DNA of 64,000 nt from Zoogloeaceae bacterium (lineage in GTDB: Bacteria > Pseudomonadota > Gammaproteobacteria > Burkholderiales > Rhodocyclaceae): positions 1,293,998 through 1,357,997 of the forward strand of contig JACKMA010000001.1 of the NCBI GenBank assembly GCA_024235635.1, written 5' to 3'. Made by a program: the position numbers and the translations under genes. Of the stretch, positions 50,649-59,956 are shown piece after piece. Each line of letters starts with the position of its first letter. The stretch's first letter is position 1. Under the pieces are notes generated by a model. It made no database searches. It was not told where the DNA came from and saw only the letters and a program-made list of their open reading frames with translations.

Positions 50649-51803
50649 CTAAACCTTCGGCTTGTCCCGCATCCCACCGGTCACCATCACGTACTCGAAC
50701 AGCCGGCAGTCCAGCGCGCCGTTGAAGAGCGGCGTGCGGCGGCTGGCCTTGAGGCGCATCGCCTTCGGCAGGTTCATGTCGCCGGACAGGATGTAGCAGC
50801 GCCAGCCGGTCCAGCGGCGCTTCAGAGCGTCGGCGAGCTTGGGGTAGAACTCGGCCAGCGCTTCCGCTTCGCCGAGGCGTACGCCGTAGGGCGGGTTGGT
50901 CACCATCACGCCGCCGGCGGCCGGCGCTTCGAGGTCGAGGACGTCGCCGCGCGCAAGCGTGACGCATTCGTCCAGCCCCGCCGCGGCGAGGTTCTGGCGG
51001 CTGCGCTCGATCTGGTCGGCGACGATGTCGGAACCGAATATCGGCAACTTCGCCGGCGGCCGGCGCCGCGCCTGGGCCTCGCGCACGAGACGGCCCCAGT
51101 CGCCGCGGTCGAAGTTGCGCAATCGCTCGAAGGCGAAGCGGCGGCCGAGGCCGGGGGCGATGTCCAGCGCGATCTGGGCGGCTTCGAGCAGGAAGGTGCC
51201 GCTGCCGCACATCGGGTCGGCCAGCGCCTCGCCCGGCTGCCAGCCGGCCAGGCCGAGGATGCCGGCGGCGAGGTTCTCCTTCAGCGGCGCCTCGACCCGG
51301 GCACGCTTGAAGCCGCGCTTGTAGAGCGGCTCGCCGCTGGTGTCGAGATACAGGCTGACGCCGTCGCGGGTCAGGAAGGCATGCACGCGAACGTCCGGCC
51401 GGGCGGTGTCGATGCTGGGCCGCTGGCCGGCGACGGTGCGGAAATGGTCGCAGATCGCATCCTTGATCCGCAGCGTGACGAAATCCAGGCTCTTCAGCGG
51501 CGATTTCTGCGCGGTCACGTTCACCCGCAAGGTCTCGTCGCTGGTGAACCACTTGGCCCAGGTCGCGCCGTAGGCGAGCCGGTAGATGTCTTCCTCGCCG
51601 CGATAGCGGCCCTGCGCCACCTGCCACAGCACCCGGGTGGCGATGCGGCTCTCGAGGTTGACCCGCTGCGCGAGCCGCCAGTCGCCCTGCCAGGCGACCC
51701 CGCCCTGCCCGGCATCCACCGACGATGCGCCGAGACCGACGAGTTCGTCGGCCAGCAGCGACTCCAGGCCCCGCGGGCACGGACAGAAGAATCGTTCGCT
51801 CAC
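50649..51803 (-). CDS. rlmL: THUMP-domain 23S rRNA (guanine-N2) methyltransferase, RlmL N-half type
   Basis: 384 residues from GTG 51803. The N-terminal THUMP region covers about 45-155, then a methyltransferase domain with PMCGSGTFLLEAA (about 194-206) and the catalytic NPPYGVRLGE. It matches the RlmL half (m2G2445) of the E. coli RlmKL fusion; the RlmK half is absent, as usual outside enterics. The start lies only 9 bp from the edge of the palindromic repeat at 51813-51979. Confidence 0.87.
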   Translation of the reverse strand: MSERFFCPCPRGLESLLADELVGLGASSVDAGQGGVAWQGDWRLAQRVNLESRIATRVLWQVAQGRYRGEEDIYRLAYGATWAKWFTSDETLRVNVTAQKSPLKSLDFVTLRIKDAICDHFRTVAGQRPSIDTARPDVRVHAFLTRDGVSLYLDTSGEPLYKRGFKRARVEAPLKENLAAGILGLAGWQPGEALADPMCGSGTFLLEAAQIALDIAPGLGRRFAFERLRNFDRGDWGRLVREAQARRRPPAKLPIFGSDIVADQIERSRQNLAAAGLDECVTLARGDVLDLEAPAAGGVMVTNPPYGVRLGEAEALAEFYPKLADALKRRWTGWRCYILSGDMNLPKAMRLKASRRTPLFNGALDCRLFEYVMVTGGMRDKPKV

Positions 51804-51812
51804 CGGCGGTAC

Positions 51813-51979
51813 CTAGTGGTCTGCTTCGCAAATACCGCAACGCAAAAGCGCGCCTCGCGCCCCGTGGCGGCGTTGCTCATCCTCGCGATAGGCCCCGCTA
51901 TCGCTGCGGTTCGCGCCTTGCCACGGCGCACGATGCATCACTTTTGCCATGTTCCTTGATTTACCAAGCAGACCACTAG
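51813..51979. repeat. 167-bp palindromic element with 14-bp terminal inverted repeats
   Basis: CTAGTGGTCTGCTT (51813-51826) is perfectly inverted as AAGCAGACCACTAG (51966-51979). Inside, further arms pair: GCAAAAGCGC against an approximately complementary ATCACTTTTGC, and GGCGGCG/CCGTGGC against TTGCCACGG. The centre is GCGATAG-GCCCCG-CTATCGC. The whole element can fold as one long hairpin. It occupies almost the entire gap between hemJ (whose TAG stop at 51978-51976 lies in the right end) and rlmL. It looks MITE- or REP-like, without coding capacity. Confidence 0.85.
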
Positions 51980-52392
51980 AAGGGTTTGAGCACGACCAGG
52001 AAGATCACGGCGAACATGATCAGCACCGGCACCTCGTTGAAGAAGCGGTACCAGACATGCCGGCGCTGGTTGGCATCCCGGCGGAACTGCGCGAGCAGGC
52101 GGCCGCAATAAACGTGGTAGGCGATCAGCACGACCACCAGCAGGGTCTTGACGTGCAGCCAGCCGCCGCCGAAGCCGTAGCCGAACCACAGCCACAGGCC
52201 GAACACGACGGCCAGCACGCCGAGCGGCGTCATGAAGCGAAACAGCTTGCCGGCCATCAGCAGCAGACGCTGGCGTTCGGCATCGGAATCCGCCGGCACC
52301 ATGGCCAGATTGACATAGATGCGGGGCAGGTAGAACAGACCGGCGAACCAAGCCACGACAAAGCCGATGTGCAGCGCCTTAAGCACCAGCAT
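51976..52392 (-). CDS. hemJ: HemJ-family protoporphyrinogen IX oxidase (UPF0093)
   Basis: 138-residue membrane protein from ATG 52392. The N-terminal helix has the family signature LKALHIGFVVAWFAGLFYLPRIYV with its conserved His; a later GWLHVKTLLVVVLIAYHVYCG helix carries the conserved Lys and His. Four hydrophobic helices. It oxidises protoporphyrinogen IX in haem synthesis. The N-terminus overlaps the epimerase gene by 14 bp. Its stop codon is provided by the repeat element's terminal CTAG. Confidence 0.88.
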   Translation of the reverse strand: MLVLKALHIGFVVAWFAGLFYLPRIYVNLAMVPADSDAERQRLLLMAGKLFRFMTPLGVLAVVFGLWLWFGYGFGGGWLHVKTLLVVVLIAYHVYCGRLLAQFRRDANQRRHVWYRFFNEVPVLIMFAVIFLVVLKPF

Positions 52393-53296
52393 GGGCAGAA
52401 CTCTCCTGTGAATCCGGTGATCGGCGTCGAAGCTCGCGTCGTGCCGCGGCGAGCCCGTCCGCGACATCGGGGTAGCGCAGGCGCACCTTCAGTTCCCGCT
52501 TCAGGCGGCGATTGTCGAGCCGGCGCGACTCCGACATGAACGACAGGGTCATCGGCGAGAGCCGGCCCGCGGCATCGGCGCGCGCCAGGCGCGGCGGTCG
52601 CGAAAGTCCGAACTCGTCGGCCATCAGGTCGAAGTAGTCCCCCATCATCATCCAGCTGTCGTCGGAGGCGTTGTAGGCGCGGTTTGCACGTCCGCGATAG
52701 AGCGCGGCACAGCACAGCCGGGCGAGATCGTCGGCATGGATGTGGTTGGTGAACACGTCGTCCTCCGGCCGCAGCACCGGGTCGCAGCGTTCGAGCCGCG
52801 CCAGCGACAGCCGGCTGGCGGCGTAGATGCCAGGTGCCCGCAGGATCGATACCCGGCAGCCGCTGCGGCCGAAGCGTCGCAGCTGGCGCTCGGCGGCGAG
52901 CCGCCGCCGAGCACGGGCATTCGCGGGACGCAGCGGGCGGCTCTCGCCGACGATGTCCCCGCGGCAATCGCCATAGACCCCTGTCGTGCCGATATACACC
53001 AGGGCCCGTGCTAAACTTCGCCGCCGCAGGGCGGCCAGGAGGTGCCGCGTGCGCGGATCGTCGTCGCCGCTGGCCGGTGGCGGCGCACAATGCAGCACGC
53101 GGTCGGCCAGACCGGCGATGCGCCTCAGGCTTTCCGGCCGGTCGAGATCGCCGACGATCGGAATGGCCCCCAGCGCGCGCAGTGCGGCCTTCTGGTCGGG
53201 CGACCGTACCAGCGCGTAGACGCGCGCGCGGCGCGCCAGCCACGGGATGGCCCGCCGCGCCACATCGCCACTGCCGACCACCAGTATCCGATCCAT
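52379..53296 (-). CDS. NAD(P)-dependent epimerase/dehydratase-type SDR protein
   Basis: 305 residues. The Rossmann start is RILVVGSGDVARRAIPWLA, with glycine-rich loop GSGDV. A YIGTTGVYGDCRGD segment holds a Tyr and Thr typical of extended SDRs, and TNHIHADDLARLC is the conserved HVDD-like motif. The usual catalytic Y-x-x-x-K is not seen (the corresponding helix reads ARARRRLAAERQL), as in the atypical SDR5-like group. Substrate unknown. Overlaps hemJ at its 3' end. Confidence 0.85.
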   Translation of the reverse strand: MDRILVVGSGDVARRAIPWLARRARVYALVRSPDQKAALRALGAIPIVGDLDRPESLRRIAGLADRVLHCAPPPASGDDDPRTRHLLAALRRRSLARALVYIGTTGVYGDCRGDIVGESRPLRPANARARRRLAAERQLRRFGRSGCRVSILRAPGIYAASRLSLARLERCDPVLRPEDDVFTNHIHADDLARLCCAALYRGRANRAYNASDDSWMMMGDYFDLMADEFGLSRPPRLARADAAGRLSPMTLSFMSESRRLDNRRLKRELKVRLRYPDVADGLAAARRELRRRSPDSQESSAHAGA

Positions 53297-53325
53297 CGTC
53301 CGATTATCTCACGCCGGAAATTTCG

Positions 53326-54351
53326 ATGTCCCACACAGTCAAGATCCAGCCTGCCGGTCTCCAGTTCTCGCTTGCGGACGACGTCACAATCCTGCAGGGC
53401 GCGCTCGATGCCGGCTACGTCCTGCCCTACGGCTGCCGCGACGGCGCCTGCGGCTCGTGCAAGGGGCGGGTGCTCGCAGGCGAGATCGACCACGGCAAGG
53501 CGTCGGCGACGGCATTGCCCGACGACGAGCGCGCTGCCGGCATGGCGCTTTTCTGCTGCGCGCACGCGCATACCGATCTGGTCATCGAATGCCACCAGGT
53601 CGGCTCCGCCGACGACTTCCCGGTCAAGAAGCTGCCCTGCCGCGTGCAACGCCTGGAACGCGCCGCCGACGACGTCATGATCGTCGAGGTCAAGTTGCCG
53701 GCGACCGAGACCTTCGGCTTCCGCGCCGGCCAATACATCGACTTTCTGCTGCCGGGCAATCGCCGCCGCAGCTTCTCGATCGCCAATGCGCCGCAGGACG
53801 CGCAACACCTCGAACTGCACATCCGGCTGGTCCCGGACGGCCAGTTCACCCGCCACGTCTTCGACGGCATGAAGATCAAGGACATCCTGCGCTTCGAGGG
53901 GCCGCTCGGGAGTTTCTACCTGCGGGAGGATTCGTCCCGCCCGATCCTGCTGCTGGCCGGCGGCACCGGTTTCGCGCCGATCAAGGGGCTGGTCGAATAC
54001 GCGCTCAAGATCGGACTCGACCGACCGATGAAGCTTTACTGGGGTTCCCGCGACAAGGCTGGCCTGTACATGGATCGACTCGCACGCGGCTGGCAGTCCG
54101 AACTGCCCGACTTCGACTACGTTCCGGTCGTCTCTGACCAGGGCCCGGCCGACGGTTGGGACGGGCGTACCGGTCTGGTCCATCAGGCGGTGATGCAGGA
54201 CCTGCCGGATCTGTCGGGCTGGCAGGTCTACGCCTGTGGCGCCCCGGCGATGATCGACGCCGCCCGCCGCGACTTCGTCGGCCAATGCGGTCTGTCCCAG
54301 GACCACTTCTTCGCGGATTCGTTCACCTACGCCGCGGACCCCGCACCGTGA
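53326..54351 (+). CDS. 2Fe-2S/FAD oxidoreductase (CDP-6-deoxy-3,4-glucoseen reductase-like)
   Basis: 341 residues. The N-terminal plant-type ferredoxin domain has cysteines C37, C42, C45 (GCRDGACGSCKG) and C77 or C78. An FAD-binding domain follows (RSFSIAN, about residues 145-151) and an NAD(P)H domain with LLAGGTGFAPIKGL (about 208-221) and ACGAPAM. This layout is shared by AscD/CDP-deoxyglucoseen reductase-like and phenol/toluene reductase components; the common 'house-keeping' form in betaproteobacteria has no known substrate. Divergent from the SDR gene (29 bp). Confidence 0.9.
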   Translation: MSHTVKIQPAGLQFSLADDVTILQGALDAGYVLPYGCRDGACGSCKGRVLAGEIDHGKASATALPDDERAAGMALFCCAHAHTDLVIECHQVGSADDFPVKKLPCRVQRLERAADDVMIVEVKLPATETFGFRAGQYIDFLLPGNRRRSFSIANAPQDAQHLELHIRLVPDGQFTRHVFDGMKIKDILRFEGPLGSFYLREDSSRPILLLAGGTGFAPIKGLVEYALKIGLDRPMKLYWGSRDKAGLYMDRLARGWQSELPDFDYVPVVSDQGPADGWDGRTGLVHQAVMQDLPDLSGWQVYACGAPAMIDAARRDFVGQCGLSQDHFFADSFTYAADPAP

Positions 54352-54358
54352 GATCGAA

Positions 54359-55504
54359 ATGAGCCAAGCCAGTCCCGTGCGCTTCACGCGCGAACCGGTT
54401 TTGAACAAGAACCAGGCGATCACCGCCAACCGCCTGATCGTGCACGCGCCGGCGATCGCACCGGCGGTCGAGGCGCTCACCCGCGTCGCCGAACATTGGC
54501 CCGACCGCTACACGGTGTTTCTGTCGCTCGGCCGGCTGGTCCCGACGCCCGACCTGCTCGAATGGCAGATTCCCGACAACGTCATGGTCGAGATCCCCGC
54601 CCAGACACTGGGCCATCCGCTGACCCAGCAACTGGTCGCGCACCTGGCCGAAGGCGGTACGAACATGTGCCTGGCCTGGTGCGAGCCCGGTTCGCCGGCC
54701 TGCAACAGCCAGGACTGGCGCTTCCTGCTGTCGGACGCCCGCAAGTTCACCCACGCGGAATCCGCCAACGGGCTCTCGCTGGCCTGGGGTCTGGCCGACT
54801 CGAAGGGTTTCGACAACGCCATCAGCCATGGTTACGACGGCGCCTCCGGCTGGTTCTTCCTGCGCGGCGAGCCGGTCGCCCGGCAACTCGCGCCGGCCCA
54901 CGCCCAGATCGTGCGCCTGCTGAACCTGGTGCGCATGAACAAGGACATCGCCGAGATCGAGGCGGTGCTGAAGCAGGACGTGGCGCTTTCCTACAAGCTC
55001 CTGAAGTACATCAACTCCGCCGGTTTCGGGCTGATGTGTGAAATCCAGTCGTTCCGTCACGCGGTCACGATCCTCGGCTACGACAAGCTCCACAAATGGC
55101 TGTCGCTGCTGCTGGTCTCGGCCAGTCACGATCCGTCGGCCGCCGCCCTGATGCAGACCGCAATTGCCCGCGGCCGGTTCATGGAGCGCATCGGCGCAAA
55201 ATTCTTCGACAAGGGCGAGTCCGACAACCTGTTCATCACCGGCGCATTCTCGCTGCTCGACGTGCTGCTCGGCACCGGCATGCGGACGGTTCTCGAAGAG
55301 ATGCATTTGCCGGACCAGGTTGCCGAGTCGCTGATCGGTGACGACGGCGTCTATTCGCCGTTCCTGAAGCTTGCCCGGGCAACCGAGTCGTTCGACGTGT
55401 CGGCGCTCGGCGAGCAGGTCGATGCACTGCAACTCGACTGTCGCGACGTCAATGAGGCCATGCTCTCCGGCCTCGCCTTCGCCGACCGCCTCGATCTGTC
55501 CTGA
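54359..55504 (+). CDS. HDOD-domain signalling protein with degenerate EAL-like N-domain
   Basis: 381 residues. The N-terminal about 175 residues contain EAL-like strands (VFLSLGRLVPTPDLLEWQIPDNVMVEIP, FDNAISHGYDGASG) without the catalytic E-A-L glutamate or metal ligands, as in YuxH-type proteins. The HDOD domain (about 190-375) starts NKDIAEIEAVLKQDVALSYKLLKYINSAGFG, a non-hydrolytic HD fold. It is probably a c-di-GMP-network adaptor rather than an enzyme. First of three consecutive signalling genes. Confidence 0.87.
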   Translation: MSQASPVRFTREPVLNKNQAITANRLIVHAPAIAPAVEALTRVAEHWPDRYTVFLSLGRLVPTPDLLEWQIPDNVMVEIPAQTLGHPLTQQLVAHLAEGGTNMCLAWCEPGSPACNSQDWRFLLSDARKFTHAESANGLSLAWGLADSKGFDNAISHGYDGASGWFFLRGEPVARQLAPAHAQIVRLLNLVRMNKDIAEIEAVLKQDVALSYKLLKYINSAGFGLMCEIQSFRHAVTILGYDKLHKWLSLLLVSASHDPSAAALMQTAIARGRFMERIGAKFFDKGESDNLFITGAFSLLDVLLGTGMRTVLEEMHLPDQVAESLIGDDGVYSPFLKLARATESFDVSALGEQVDALQLDCRDVNEAMLSGLAFADRLDLS

Positions 55505-55614
55505 TTCGTTCGCCAACGTGGCGGTGCCGGCTGCCGGCGCCGCCAATCATCGCCGCTCGCCACGAGTGGCGATATAAGGGCACAATCGTGCTGTTTTGGA
55601 CGTGCCCTGCCCCG

Positions 55615-57618
55615 ATGAACGCGCCTGCCGCCCTCCAGGCCTGCACCGCCGGTCCCCGACTGCGGCAAGACTGCTGCAGGGCGCTGCTGCGCCTGCTGAG
55701 CGAGCAGCCACCGCAATGGAGTGAGATCGCCGAGGCCGTGAGTCGCGATCCGCTGCTGGCCTGGTCGATCCTCAACGCACTGCCGCTGGCCGGCGATCGC
55801 GGCGATCAGCAGCTGGTCGCGCTGATCGAGAATCGGCTGAACCGGCTCGGCGCCGATCTGCTGCGGGCCTGGGCCCTGCACGCGAGCCTCGAGGCAAGCG
55901 ACAGCCCGATCCTCGAGCGGCGTTCCGCGCACGCCCTGCTGGTGGCCGAACTGGCAGCCCACCTGGCGCGCCAGTCCAGCCACCTCAACCCACAGGATGC
56001 CTATCTGGCGGGTCTGTGGCACGACCTCAGCGCACTGTTCGGCGACGGCGATCCGCAAGGACTGGAGGACGGAAACGTCAGACGACGGGCCGAACACAGC
56101 ATGCGCCTGGCGGAACGCGCGCGGCCCGGCCTGCCGATTCTCGACGCGATCCGACTGATTCCCGAGTCGGAAGACTGCGTCGCCGACAGCCACGCGCTGT
56201 CGCGCATCGTGTGGGTGGCCCGTTCGCTCGCCGACAGCGAACCGGCAGTAACCCTGGCGTCGCTGTCGCGGATCGCCGGCCTGCCCACCCACATGCTGAT
56301 CGATCTGCGCGAGGAGTACACCTATCTGGCCGGGTCGGGCGGCGTGCCGACAGCATCGAATGCGCTGCAGCCGCAGCCGACCAGCCCACCAGCCATCGAT
56401 CCGACCACGGCGCCCGACGCATCGCTTTGGATCGACGCTGCGTCCCGCGGCCTGATGCAGGGCGCTTTCGTCGATCTCGACGAGCAGATCCTGAGCGACC
56501 GCCTGTACGCGAGTTGCGCGTTGCTGACCGGACGACCCGGCCCCCAGCTGGTATTCGAGGCCCAGGGCGACAAACTGCGGCCGGTGCTCTCTCGCGGAAT
56601 CGATCCGACCTGGCTCGCCGGCATGGCGCTGTCCACCGATAACGCCCACTCGACGCTGGCCCTGGCGCTGCACCGATCGACACCGATGCGATATTCGCTC
56701 GCCGACAACGGGCCCGGGCGCAATACCGCCGACTGGCAGATCGGCCGCTGGCTCGGCGCCGACGGTTTCACCGCGTGGCCATGGCAGGTGGATGGTCGCC
56801 AGGGGGTCGCCGTCTTCGCCGATGCCGAGCCCCGCGTCGACGATGCGGTCGGCTCGCGCCGGCGGCACCTGCTCGACAGCGCCTTGGGTGAACTGCTGCG
56901 GATGCGGCGGCGACAGGCCGAACGCGAGGCCCGCGAAGAGCTCGCGCTGCGTGGATTCCGTGATCGCATCCGTCGCATGCAGCACGAGACCAGCAATCCG
57001 CTGAGCTTGATCCGCAGCTACCTCGATCTGATCCGCGAGCGCCACGGCGCAGACCGCAAGACCTGCGAGGATCTCGCCATCCTGGGCAGCGAGATCGATC
57101 GCATCGGTCAGATGCTGCGACGCATGGGCGACGCCAGGGCGCAAGACGCCGAAGCGCGCTTCTGCCTGCCCAACGAGGTTCTGCGAGACCTTGCGACGCT
57201 GTGTGGCGATACCTTGTTCGCGCGTCGCGGCGTGCGTCTCGAACTGCGTCTGGTGCCGACCGTGCCGGCAGCGCAGATGCCTCGTTCGATCCTGCGCCAG
57301 GTGCTGCTCAACCTGCTGCGCAATGCCGCCGAGGCGGTGCCGGCGGGCGGGCGGGTCACGCTGGCGTCGAGTGGACCGGTCGCCGTGGACGGACGGCTGT
57401 GCGTCGAGATCCGGGTGGTCGACAACGGTCCGGGCATCCCGCGCGAACGTTTCGAGAACTTGTACGCGTCCGACAACAAGGCCGATGAAAGGGAAAATCG
57501 GGGCTCCGGGCTGGCCATCGTGCGTGAACTGTTGCACGAGTACAACGCTGCGATGATCTGTCGCAGCCAAGAGCGGGCCGGCACGGGGATGCAGATCTTT
57601 ATTCCCGCGCGCGCTTGA
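55615..57618 (+). CDS. HDOD-histidine kinase hybrid sensor
   Basis: 667 residues from ATG 55615 (an in-frame GTG at 55588 is possible). An N-terminal HDOD domain (about 10-225) is followed by a middle region that resembles a GAF-type sensor (about 260-430). A histidine kinase core follows: H457 in QHETSNPLSLIRSYLDL, then ATPase motifs LRQVLLNLLRNAAEAV, VDNGPGIPRE and NRGSGLAIVRELL. No membrane segment is present, so it is a soluble kinase. The phosphate partner is probably the receiver of the GGDEF-EAL protein encoded 47 bp downstream. Confidence 0.85.
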   Translation: MNAPAALQACTAGPRLRQDCCRALLRLLSEQPPQWSEIAEAVSRDPLLAWSILNALPLAGDRGDQQLVALIENRLNRLGADLLRAWALHASLEASDSPILERRSAHALLVAELAAHLARQSSHLNPQDAYLAGLWHDLSALFGDGDPQGLEDGNVRRRAEHSMRLAERARPGLPILDAIRLIPESEDCVADSHALSRIVWVARSLADSEPAVTLASLSRIAGLPTHMLIDLREEYTYLAGSGGVPTASNALQPQPTSPPAIDPTTAPDASLWIDAASRGLMQGAFVDLDEQILSDRLYASCALLTGRPGPQLVFEAQGDKLRPVLSRGIDPTWLAGMALSTDNAHSTLALALHRSTPMRYSLADNGPGRNTADWQIGRWLGADGFTAWPWQVDGRQGVAVFADAEPRVDDAVGSRRRHLLDSALGELLRMRRRQAEREAREELALRGFRDRIRRMQHETSNPLSLIRSYLDLIRERHGADRKTCEDLAILGSEIDRIGQMLRRMGDARAQDAEARFCLPNEVLRDLATLCGDTLFARRGVRLELRLVPTVPAAQMPRSILRQVLLNLLRNAAEAVPAGGRVTLASSGPVAVDGRLCVEIRVVDNGPGIPRERFENLYASDNKADERENRGSGLAIVRELLHEYNAAMICRSQERAGTGMQIFIPARA

Positions 57619-57665
57619 TGCATGATGATTTTCGAGCGACAGCAACACGAGGCGCGTGAATCGCA

Positions 57666-59864
57666 ATGGATGCCGACGGCGAGCCGTCCCTGCTTGCCGA
57701 ACTGACAGGCGCAGCCGAGCACCCGGGCTCCCGGATCAACCACATTCTGGTGGTGGATGACGATGCCCCGTTGCGCCGCTCGCTGCCCCATCTGCTGGCA
57801 GCCCCGGGCAGGCACTTCGACCTCGCTGCATCGCTGGCCGAGGCGATCGAATCGCTGTCCCGACGTCACTATGACCTGATTCTGCTCGACCACTGCCTGC
57901 CCGACGGCAGCGGCCTCGGCCTGCTCGACTGGCGTGCCGAGCACCAGCGCAGCGACGCCGTCGTGATGCTCTCCGGAGACGACGGCATCGACATCGCGAT
58001 CGGTGCGCTGCGCCGCGGCGCCGACGACTTCCTGCGCAAGCCCTATCACCTCGCCCAGCTCCAGCATACGGTCGACAAGGCCTTGCACAAGGCCGGGCTG
58101 GAACGCACCAACCGGCGCATCGGCCTGCGCCTGAAGGAATCCGAGCGCCTCTACCGCTATCTGGTTGAGAGTTCGCCGGACATCATCTTCATGCTCGACC
58201 CCCACGGGCGCTTCCGCTATCTCAATCCACGCGCCCAGTCGCTGCTCGGCTACGACCACCAGCAACTGCTCGGCCGCGAGATCGCCGAAATCGCCGACGA
58301 AGAGGACCGTCCGCGCCTGGAAGCCCTCTACGGCAATCCGGAACAGCCATCGCGCCAGGCCCGCCGACTGGAACTGAAGCTGCAGCGCAACCCGGCCGGC
58401 CCCGCCGGCAAGGCTGACGTGCTGACCTTCTCGCTGAGCACCGAGCCGGTATTCGGGCGCGACACCCGGGACGGCAGCCGGCGCCTGATCGGCACCTACG
58501 GCGTCGCCCGCGACATCTCCGACCGCAAGCGCGCCGAGGACGTGATCATCTACCAGGCCTACCACGACCAGCTCACACGCCTGCCCAACCGGCTGCTGTT
58601 CCACGACCGGCTCGAACTGGCGCTGGCCCATGCGCAACGACGCAACTCGGCGCTGGCGGTGCTGTTCATCGACCTCGACCGTTTCAAGCTGGTCAATGAC
58701 ACCTACGGCCACAGCGAAGGCGACCACCTGCTGCGCGGCGTCGCCAGCCGCCTGCGGCAAAGCCTGCGCAAGGGCGATACGCTGGCACGGGTCGGCGGGG
58801 ACGAGTTCGTCGCGCTGCTGCCCGATCTGGCGAGCCCCGACGACGCCGAGGGCATCGCGATCAAGATCCTGCAGACCCTGCACGAGCCGTTCCGCCTCAA
58901 GCACGGCGATTTCCGGGTGACCGTCAGCGTTGGCATTGCGGTCTATCCGAAGGACGGCGAAGTCGCCGATCTGCTGATCCAGCACGCCGACATCGCCATG
59001 TATCAGGTCAAGCGCAGCGGCAAGAACGGCTATTGCTTCTTCGGCCCCGAACTCAATGCCAATTACCGGCAGCGCGTCTGCCTCGAGAACGATCTGCGCC
59101 GGGCACTGGAGCGCGACGAATTCCGCCTGTGCTTCCAGCCGCAGATCGACATCCGGCGCCGCCGCGTGGTCGGTGCGGAGGCGCTGCTGCGCTGGCGTCA
59201 TCCGGACCACGGACTGCTCAACCCGGTCGAATTCGTCGATGTCGCCGAGGAGATCGGGCTGATCGGCGGCATCAGCAACTGGGTGCTGGACCGCGCCTGT
59301 GCCCAGCTCGCCCGATGGCGGCGGATGGGGCATGCCGACGTGCGCATGTCGGTCAATCTGTCGCCACGCGACTTCGAGCACGGTGATGTCGTCGGTGAAG
59401 TCTCGCGCCGGCTCGCCAACTACCGCCTGCCGGCGCACGCGCTCGATCTCGAGATCACCGAGCATCTGATGATGCGCGAAGGCCATGCCGGTGCAGAAAA
59501 GATCGCGCAACTGCGTCAGATCGGTGTCGGCATCGCGATCGACGATTTCGGCACCGGCTATTCGGCCCTCGGCTATCTGCAGCGCTTCCCGATCAGCAGC
59601 CTCAAGATCGACCGCAGCTTCGTCAGCGAGATGAAGCCCGACGGCAATCCGATCGTAAGCGCGATCACCGGCATCGCCCGCGGCTTCGGCCTCGGCGTCG
59701 TCGCCGAAGGGGTCGAGACGCCCGAGCAGCTCGACCAGTTGGCAGCCCTCGGCTGCAATGCGATGCAGGGTTTCTATTTCAGCCCCCCGGCCAGTGCCGA
59801 GGAGGTCGAGGCATTGTTCCGCGAGGTACCCAGCGACTGGTTCCCGGACCAGGTGGTGCAATGA
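57666..59864 (+). CDS. REC-PAS-GGDEF-EAL c-di-GMP regulator
   Basis: 732 residues. A CheY-like receiver with phospho-Asp D75 (LILLDHCLPDGSG) and acidic DDD at 31-33 precedes a PAS domain (about 160-280). A GGDEF domain follows with intact GGDEF (about 378-382, ARVGGDEFVALL), then an EAL domain with GAEALLRW (about 503-510) and DDFGTGYSALGYLQ. Both catalytic motifs look complete, so it could make or break down c-di-GMP depending on input. It directly follows the HDOD-histidine kinase, which likely phosphorylates D75. A strong terminator follows at 59902-59933. Confidence 0.93.
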   Translation: MDADGEPSLLAELTGAAEHPGSRINHILVVDDDAPLRRSLPHLLAAPGRHFDLAASLAEAIESLSRRHYDLILLDHCLPDGSGLGLLDWRAEHQRSDAVVMLSGDDGIDIAIGALRRGADDFLRKPYHLAQLQHTVDKALHKAGLERTNRRIGLRLKESERLYRYLVESSPDIIFMLDPHGRFRYLNPRAQSLLGYDHQQLLGREIAEIADEEDRPRLEALYGNPEQPSRQARRLELKLQRNPAGPAGKADVLTFSLSTEPVFGRDTRDGSRRLIGTYGVARDISDRKRAEDVIIYQAYHDQLTRLPNRLLFHDRLELALAHAQRRNSALAVLFIDLDRFKLVNDTYGHSEGDHLLRGVASRLRQSLRKGDTLARVGGDEFVALLPDLASPDDAEGIAIKILQTLHEPFRLKHGDFRVTVSVGIAVYPKDGEVADLLIQHADIAMYQVKRSGKNGYCFFGPELNANYRQRVCLENDLRRALERDEFRLCFQPQIDIRRRRVVGAEALLRWRHPDHGLLNPVEFVDVAEEIGLIGGISNWVLDRACAQLARWRRMGHADVRMSVNLSPRDFEHGDVVGEVSRRLANYRLPAHALDLEITEHLMMREGHAGAEKIAQLRQIGVGIAIDDFGTGYSALGYLQRFPISSLKIDRSFVSEMKPDGNPIVSAITGIARGFGLGVVAEGVETPEQLDQLAALGCNAMQGFYFSPPASAEEVEALFREVPSDWFPDQVVQ

Positions 59865-59901
59865 GGCTCATGGCGCCGCCGGGGCGGCACGCCGCGCGCA
59901 C

Positions 59902-59933
59902 AAAAAAAAAGCCCGCCTGTCGGCGGGCTTTTT
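59902..59933. terminator. Bidirectional intrinsic terminator
   Basis: Nine A residues (59902-59910), then stem GCCCGCC-TGTC-GGCGGGC (59911-59928), then five T residues (59929-59933). It works for both convergent genes, the GGDEF-EAL gene and the cytochrome c gene. Confidence 0.95.
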
Positions 59934-59956
59934 CTGTAACCGGTGGGTAAACCGGA

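Noticed and set aside
50001..51979. Insertion sequence or transposon bounded by the two palindromic repeats
   Set aside because: The two repeats have different sequences, no transposase lies between them, and the genes inside are ordinary rlmL and an ankyrin gene.
57108..59861. 917-codon minus-strand open frame opposite the GGDEF-EAL gene
   Set aside because: Antisense shadow; the plus-strand protein has intact REC, PAS, GGDEF and EAL motifs.
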